Of a stretch of 10,429 nucleotides of DNA, positions 6,487-10,429 are shown one piece after another; positions within the stretch are counted from its first letter, which is position 1; every line of letters starts with the position of its first letter. Position numbers and translations under genes: made by a program. This DNA comes from JAQUQI01 sp041650035. GTDB taxonomy: Bacteria > Omnitrophota > Gorgyraeia > JABMRG01. Below the pieces are notes generated by a model. That model had not been told where the DNA came from, did not search any database, and saw only the letters and a list, made by a program, of their open reading frames with translations. The DNA lies in the NCBI GenBank assembly GCA_041650035.1, contig JBAZLY010000035.1:1-10429 (forward strand), given 5' to 3'.

Positions 6487-7839
6487 TCACGCGCGAGCCC
6501 TGCCTGATGCCTCAAACACGGACTCAGAAAATGTAGGGTGAGCAAAAATAGTCTTTGACAGGCTATCTACCGTTAACCCGTTTTTGATAGCGATGGTAAA
6601 ACCCGATATCATCTCGCTGGCAAGGTATCCAAATATGGCCGCGCCCAATATCTTTCCCGAGCGTGCGTTAAACAGCAATCTTACAAATCCGTCCGTCTCG
6701 CCCTGTATATGGGCCCTGCTTACTGCGGACAACGGCAATTTAACCTCTTGAAAATCAAGGCCCTGTTCTTTGGCCTTGTCCACTCCGATACCCACAAAGG
6801 CAATTTCAGGATACGTGAAAACAGCGCTCGGGACAGCTGAATAATCCGCCTGGCAGGCTATGCCTGAAGCTATATTTTCAACGGTAAGCACGCCTTCGTA
6901 TGAAGCGACATGCGCCAATTGATAGCCTTCTATAACATCACCTATAGCATAGGTGTTAAGGATGTTCGTTTTAAGGGTTTTATCAACCTGGATAAAGCCA
7001 TTCGATGTCCTAATACCTGCCGCCGCGAGATCCAGGCCGGCTATATCCGCCTTGCGGCCGACGCAAAGCAAGACCTTATCGCAGGCAAGCTCATTTCCGC
7101 CGGCAAGCTTAACCGAGGCATCGGGGCCGGCGTGAGCCGATATCACCAAATCATTCTTAAACACCTTTATGCCTTGTTTTTGGAAATATAGTTCAAGCCT
7201 ACGGGCGATCTCTTTGTCCGCGCCGGGCATTAGCTGATCCGCAAGCTCAACGACACTAACGTCAACACCGAATTGATTATATATCGAGGCAAATTCGCAT
7301 CCTATGAATCCGCCTCCAACGATAACCATACTGCGCGGCAAACTCGTTTGGGCAAGCATATCCGAACTTGATAATATAAATTGATGATCAAATTTGAGGT
7401 TGGGCAGTTCAGCCGGTATCGAACCGGAGGCAATGACTATGTGTTTAGAGGATATTATCTCATCCCCGCAACGGAGCCTGCCAGGGGCGACGAATAAGGC
7501 TTCACCTTTTATAATATCAACACCTTTTGATTTAATCAAAAACTCCGCTCCGGCACGGAGTTTTTGGACAATAGATTCCTTCCTGGCGGAAACAGCATTG
7601 TAATCAAAACCATATAATTTGGCATTTAGGGCAAATTTGTCCGCCTGGCGAATCTGCCTCAATAGATCGGCGCTTCTGACAAAGACCTTCGTGGGTATGC
7701 AGCCGCAGTTAAGGCATGTCCCACCTATAAGTCCCCTCTCAATTACACAGCACTTAAGTCCCAAATCAGAAGCCCTGATACAGGCCGCGTAACCGCCTGA
7801 ACCCGCGCCTATTATCGCGATATCATAAAATTTATCCAT
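6487..7839 (-). CDS. lpdA: Dihydrolipoamide dehydrogenase (E3)
   Basis: The 450-residue flavoprotein reoxidises dihydrolipoyl groups of 2-oxoacid dehydrogenase or glycine cleavage complexes and reduces NAD+. The FAD-binding GAGSGGYAA lies at 11-19. The redox-active cysteines are C42 and C47 in GGTCLNCGCIPTK (39-51). The NAD-binding Rossmann motif is VGGGFIG (174-180) with E198 after the second strand, the second FAD motif is TYAIGDV, and the C-terminal active-site pair is H434 and E439 in HPTFSE. All catalytic residues are present, and length is only slightly short of the usual 460-475. An extra cysteine, C45, sits where most family members have V or R. The ATG at 7839 is fixed by an in-frame stop ten codons upstream; its Shine-Dalgarno is weak. 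It sits 75 bases after the malate dehydrogenase gene and 15 before lipB. Mercuric or glutathione reductase is less likely given the ending and the lipB partner. Confidence 0.93.
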   Translation of the reverse strand: MDKFYDIAIIGAGSGGYAACIRASDLGLKCCVIERGLIGGTCLNCGCIPTKVFVRSADLLRQIRQADKFALNAKLYGFDYNAVSARKESIVQKLRAGAEFLIKSKGVDIIKGEALFVAPGRLRCGDEIISSKHIVIASGSIPAELPNLKFDHQFILSSSDMLAQTSLPRSMVIVGGGFIGCEFASIYNQFGVDVSVVELADQLMPGADKEIARRLELYFQKQGIKVFKNDLVISAHAGPDASVKLAGGNELACDKVLLCVGRKADIAGLDLAAAGIRTSNGFIQVDKTLKTNILNTYAIGDVIEGYQLAHVASYEGVLTVENIASGIACQADYSAVPSAVFTYPEIAFVGIGVDKAKEQGLDFQEVKLPLSAVSRAHIQGETDGFVRLLFNARSGKILGAAIFGYLASEMISGFTIAIKNGLTVDSLSKTIFAHPTFSESVFEASGRARA

Positions 7840-7914
7840 ATACGCAATACTCGATTTTATACATAATCATTATTAAGTCTGGCGCTGCGCGGTATTCTGA
7901 AAGTGGGACTAACC
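7840..7914 (-). other. Short intergenic gap between malate dehydrogenase and lpd genes
   Basis: These 75 bases contain an AT-rich stretch (about 7852-7874) with a TATAAA that could be a -10 box, but no -35 match at proper spacing, and a GC-rich GCGC-rich palindromic patch near 7881-7892 without a U-tract. A weak extra promoter for lpd-lipB is possible. I see no gene. Confidence 0.3.
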
Positions 7915-8853
7915 TTATATGTTTAATAGCGCTATCTGGCCGGAAACAAAATTTTTGGCAGCGTTCAAAAGCCTTTTTTCGTCATTACTTAAAGGTATTT
8001 CAACTATATTAGCAATTCCGTCTTTTCCCAATACGGCAGGCACACCGAGGAATATACCGCTGACGCCGTATTCTCCATTTAAAAGACAGGAGCATGACAC
8101 CGTCTCCCGGCTGTCCGCAAAAACCGCCCGGGCCATCTTGAAAACGCCCGCCGAGGGGGCAAAAAAAGCGCTTCCGGTACCAAGATACGATACAATCTCC
8201 GCCCCGCGCGATTTTGTCTTTTCAATTATGCGGTCTATTGTATCTTTTGCGGCGCGCTTGGCCAAAGACATGTCACCTGCCTTGCTCATGCTGGGCAAGC
8301 AGACCATGTTCTCACCATGAGTCCCCATGACAACGGCATCAAAGCCATCAAGCGGGGACTCTAAAAACCTTGATGATATCAGGTTCATCCGTGACGAATC
8401 CAGGCATCCGGCCATGCCGATAACCCTTTTACCGCTTAATCCGCTATTCTTATATACAACATAAGAAATAATATCAAGCGGGTTCGTGACAACTATTACC
8501 ACGGGCTGGCGATTAAATTTCATGAAGTTTAAAGTCACATCTTTGGCGATAGAGGCGTTTTTGTTGAGCAGTTCCTCTCTGGTCATACCAGGCCTTCTTG
8601 CCAACCCCGCGCAGAACACGATAATATCACTGTCTTTGGTATCGGCATAATCCGATGTCCCCGTTATCTTGCAGCCGTGGCCAATGAGTGAGGCCGCGTC
8701 CATCAGGTCTTCTGCTTTGCCTTTAGCGATACCTTCAGCAACATCAAGCAGAACAACATCGCTCAATCCCGATTCAAGTATCCTCATCGCGCATACCGCG
8801 CCGACATTACCAGCACCTATAATGGTTATCTTGTTGCGTTTTCTATCTTTCAT
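7915..8853 (-). CDS. mdh: LDH-like NAD-dependent malate dehydrogenase
   Basis: A 312-residue member of the lactate/malate dehydrogenase family, interconverting malate and oxaloacetate with NAD(H). From the chosen start, the Rossmann glycine motif is GAGNVG (13-18) and D37 in VLLDVAEG predicts NAD preference. The active-site loop ARRPGMTREELL (85-96) has Arg at the position where lactate dehydrogenases have Gln, which favours malate. VVTNPLD (121-127), D152 in LDSSR and catalytic H179 in MGTHGENMV complete the centre. The usual G-D after this histidine is G-E here, and the following Pro is Cys, small departures from the common G-D-x-M-V-P. An upstream ATG at 8901 would add 16 poorly fitting residues and overlap leuD by 41 bases. 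The ATG at 8853 has AGG at 6 to 7 bases and starts 7 bases after leuD, so I prefer it. Confidence 0.9.
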   Translation of the reverse strand: MKDRKRNKITIIGAGNVGAVCAMRILESGLSDVVLLDVAEGIAKGKAEDLMDAASLIGHGCKITGTSDYADTKDSDIIVFCAGLARRPGMTREELLNKNASIAKDVTLNFMKFNRQPVVIVVTNPLDIISYVVYKNSGLSGKRVIGMAGCLDSSRMNLISSRFLESPLDGFDAVVMGTHGENMVCLPSMSKAGDMSLAKRAAKDTIDRIIEKTKSRGAEIVSYLGTGSAFFAPSAGVFKMARAVFADSRETVSCSCLLNGEYGVSGIFLGVPAVLGKDGIANIVEIPLSNDEKRLLNAAKNFVSGQIALLNI

Positions 8854-8860
8854 TGAATAC

Positions 8861-9358
8861 CTAAAATTTAAAATCACCGTGTTTTTTGAAGTGTTCGACA
8901 ACGCCTCCGTCCCCTATTATCCTTGCCATAAAATCGGGTAACGGGGCGATCTTGACCTTCTTACCCGTGTTGATATTGATGACATGGCCTTCTACGGTAT
9001 CAACCTTAAGGATATCGGACTGCCTCAAACCGTCCGTATCGCACTCAATGAGAAGCAAGCCCAGGTTGATCGCGTTTCTAAAAAATATCCTGGCAAATGA
9101 TTTCGCTATGACAGCCGATATGCCGGAATATTTAATCGCTATCGGGGCCTGTTCTCTTGAGGAACCACAGCCGAAATTTGATCCGGCAACAATAAAATCG
9201 CCTTGTTTTATCGATTTATAGAATTCAGGTTTCAGGTCTTCCATTAGATGTTTTGCCAATTCATGCGGATCCTGGATTCTGAATTTATATCGACCTGATA
9301 TTATATAATCCGTATTAACCGAATCCTCAAACCTATGAACAGAGCCTGACAACCTCAA
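8861..9358 (-). CDS. leuD: 3-isopropylmalate dehydratase-type small subunit (LeuD/HacB family)
   Basis: This 165-residue swivelling subunit pairs with the LeuC-type large subunit encoded immediately upstream. It has VNTDYIISGRYKFR (14-27), the flexible loop that contacts substrate, the hallmark GSNFGCGSSREQAP (59-72), AVIAKSFARIFFRNAINLGL (82-101) and IGDGGVVEHF near the end. The heterodimer isomerises 2- and 3-isopropylmalate, or homologous acids such as homocitrate or citramalate. The loop reads YKFR, not the YLRT or YLVY types known from characterised archaeal enzymes, so the substrate is uncertain. The start is TTG at 9358: a perfect AAGGAG sits 8 bases upstream and the reading frame begins as homologues do (short lead, then G-x-V-x-x-F). 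It lies one base after the leuC stop, so translation is coupled. Length is normal for the short single-domain LeuD type. Confidence 0.88.
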   Translation of the reverse strand: MRLSGSVHRFEDSVNTDYIISGRYKFRIQDPHELAKHLMEDLKPEFYKSIKQGDFIVAGSNFGCGSSREQAPIAIKYSGISAVIAKSFARIFFRNAINLGLLLIECDTDGLRQSDILKVDTVEGHVININTGKKVKIAPLPDFMARIIGDGGVVEHFKKHGDFKF

Positions 9359-9359
9359 T

Positions 9360-10429
9360 TTAACCTCTCCTTGGGTCGGTTATTTTCCCCTTTATGGCGG
9401 ATATAGCGACTGTCGCCGGTGATGCCAGATAGATAAAGGCGTTTGGGTTGCCCATCCTGCCCTTGAAATTCCTGTTAGCGGTCGACAAGACGACCTCATT
9501 GTCTGATGGCACTCCATTATGAGTACCGACGCAGGGCCCGCAACCCGGCGTTACAACATTTGCCCCTGCCTCGACAAACACCTTTATAATGCCTTCGTGC
9601 ATGGCACGTAGAAAGACATTCCTTGATGAAGGCGCGATGATAAGCCTTACGTCAGGGTGGACCTTTTTACCCTTCAGCAGGGAGGCCGCCACCTTAAGGT
9701 CCTCGGTCCTGCCGTTTGTGCAGGTACCGATAAACGCCTCATCAATAGACTTGCCCGCGATCTTGGAGATATCTACGACATTATCAACGGCGTGAGGCTG
9801 CGCGATCATAGGCACTATCTTTGCCGCGTCATAATATCTCTGCGCCTTATAACCTGCGGCTTTATCAGCAAAAACCGGTCTGATCGGCTTCTTTGTCCAC
9901 TGGCATAACCATGCCGCGGTCTTCCTGTCCGGTAAGATTATGCCAAACTTCGCCCCCATCTCAACAGCCATATTTGTAATAGTAAAACGCGCCTCCATCG
10001 AAAGAGAACTGATGGCGGGGCCGTAAAACTCAACGGCATCATATGTGGCGCCATCAGCGGTAAGTTCACCTATTATGTGTAATATCAGGTCTTTTGAGTA
10101 GACGCCTTTCTTGAGTTTTCCGTCAACAAATATCTTGAGCGTCTCCGGGACCTTAAACCAGTTTTTGCCGGACGCAAGGGTAATAGCAAGATCGGTAGAG
10201 CCAAAACCTGTCGCGAGAGCGCCAAGGGCACCGTAAGTGCATGTGTGGGAATCGGCACCAACAACAAGATTCCCGGGCATAACGTTGCCTGATTCCGCGA
10301 CGACCTGATGGCAGACCCCGCAGCCAATATCGTAGATCTTTAGCTTATTATCCTTGGCAAAATTTCTCATCTTCATGTGTATCGCTGATACCCCAATATT
10401 AGGCGACGGGGCGCTATGATCGATAACCA
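9360..10429 (-). CDS. leuC: 3-isopropylmalate dehydratase-type large subunit (LeuC/aconitase family), 5' end cut by window
   Basis: The frame is open from the right edge to TAA at 9362-9360, showing 355 C-terminal residues of a protein usually about 420 long. Counting from the first visible codon, DHSAPSPN (3-10) matches the D-H-x-x-P-N segment of aconitases. Then come GADSHTCTYGALGALATGFG (57-76), GTCTNGR with C236, and TPGCGPCVG with C296 and C299. These three cysteines ligate the [4Fe-4S] cluster that activates the substrate hydroxyl. GRMGNPNAFIYLASPATVA (324-342) is the typical C-terminal block. With the LeuD-type subunit it forms a hydro-lyase/isomerase of the isopropylmalate, homoaconitate or related class. 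The exact substrate cannot be assigned. An internal ATG at 10376 is not the start, because homology continues upstream of it to the window edge. leuD follows one base after the stop. Confidence 0.9.
   Translation of the reverse strand, partial: VIDHSAPSPNIGVSAIHMKMRNFAKDNKLKIYDIGCGVCHQVVAESGNVMPGNLVVGADSHTCTYGALGALATGFGSTDLAITLASGKNWFKVPETLKIFVDGKLKKGVYSKDLILHIIGELTADGATYDAVEFYGPAISSLSMEARFTITNMAVEMGAKFGIILPDRKTAAWLCQWTKKPIRPVFADKAAGYKAQRYYDAAKIVPMIAQPHAVDNVVDISKIAGKSIDEAFIGTCTNGRTEDLKVAASLLKGKKVHPDVRLIIAPSSRNVFLRAMHEGIIKVFVEAGANVVTPGCGPCVGTHNGVPSDNEVVLSTANRNFKGRMGNPNAFIYLASPATVAISAIKGKITDPRRG
9367..9372 (-). promoter_or_regulatory. Shine-Dalgarno that fixes the TTG start of leuD
   Basis: AAGGAG at 9372-9367 lies inside the last codons of leuC and 8 bases before the TTG at 9358. 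No ATG or GTG in the right frame is as well placed, so this site decides the unusual start codon. Confidence 0.7.

Noticed and set aside
7840..7914. A separate promoter for lpd-lipB
   Set aside because: A TATAAA is present but no acceptable -35 box lies 16 to 18 bases upstream, so I list the gap only as possible.
8854..8901. N-terminal extension of malate dehydrogenase from the ATG at 8901
   Set aside because: It adds residues unlike the family, overlaps leuD by 41 bases, and the ATG at 8853 has a better placed ribosome site.
10374..10376. ATG at 10376 as the leuC start
   Set aside because: The frame remains open to the edge and the upstream residues include the conserved DHSAPSPN aconitase segment, so the gene continues beyond the window.
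1..10429. Mobile elements, CRISPR array, tRNA or rRNA genes, phage or defence genes
   Set aside because: I found no transposase or integrase motifs, no regularly spaced repeats and no cloverleaf-like or rRNA-like sequence; almost all bases are used by housekeeping-type coding genes.

Overview
The window is a piece of a bacterial chromosome in which all thirteen genes lie on the minus strand, so it reads right to left. Two genes run off the edges: a LeuC-type dehydratase at the right and a periplasmic binding protein at the left. Coding density is very high. Most junctions are 0 to 7 bases apart or overlap, and the only gaps of note are 75 and about 165 bases. Codon use is homogeneous, with frequent ATA and AGG, and I see no mobile element, tRNA, rRNA or CRISPR array. 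An LpxL/HtrB-type acyltransferase and a periplasmic binding protein with a signal peptide suggest a diderm bacterium. The gene mix (LeuCD-type dehydratase, LDH-like malate dehydrogenase, MGDG-synthase-like glycosyltransferase, LpxL-like acyltransferase, COG2426 membrane protein, YacP-like NYN protein) recalls uncultivated lineages such as Omnitrophota. That placement is an impression from memory, not a demonstrated assignment.

Right half (10429 to 5824), central carbon and lipoate metabolism. In transcription order it holds leuC (5' end missing), leuD, an LDH-like malate dehydrogenase, a 75-base gap, dihydrolipoamide dehydrogenase (E3) and lipB. LeuCD-type enzymes isomerise 2- or 3-hydroxy acids such as isopropylmalate. 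Malate dehydrogenase interconverts malate and oxaloacetate. E3 reoxidises lipoyl groups, and LipB attaches octanoate to lipoyl domains as the first step of lipoate synthesis.

Junction (5823 to 5659). This is the main non-coding stretch. On the minus strand it carries a hairpin followed by a U-tract just after lipB (possible terminator). Next comes a near-consensus sigma-70-type promoter (GTGACA, 17 bases, TATAAT) overlapped by an imperfect inverted repeat, and then a strong ribosome binding site. It probably separates two transcription units.

Left half (5658 to 1), a second unit. It begins with an 80-residue free-standing lipoyl domain and a class I/II aminotransferase (AlaC/DapL type). Then follow envelope genes: a GT28 diacylglycerol-glycosyltransferase-like protein, an LpxL-like acyltransferase, a DPM1-like GT2 and a COG2426 membrane protein. 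A YacP-like NYN nuclease and a BtuF-like binding protein close the run. The lone lipoyl carrier next to the lipB/lpd unit, with no E1 or E2 catalytic gene present, is the most notable feature. Otherwise these are familiar families in a compact layout, and I found no convincing new defence, mobile or regulatory system.
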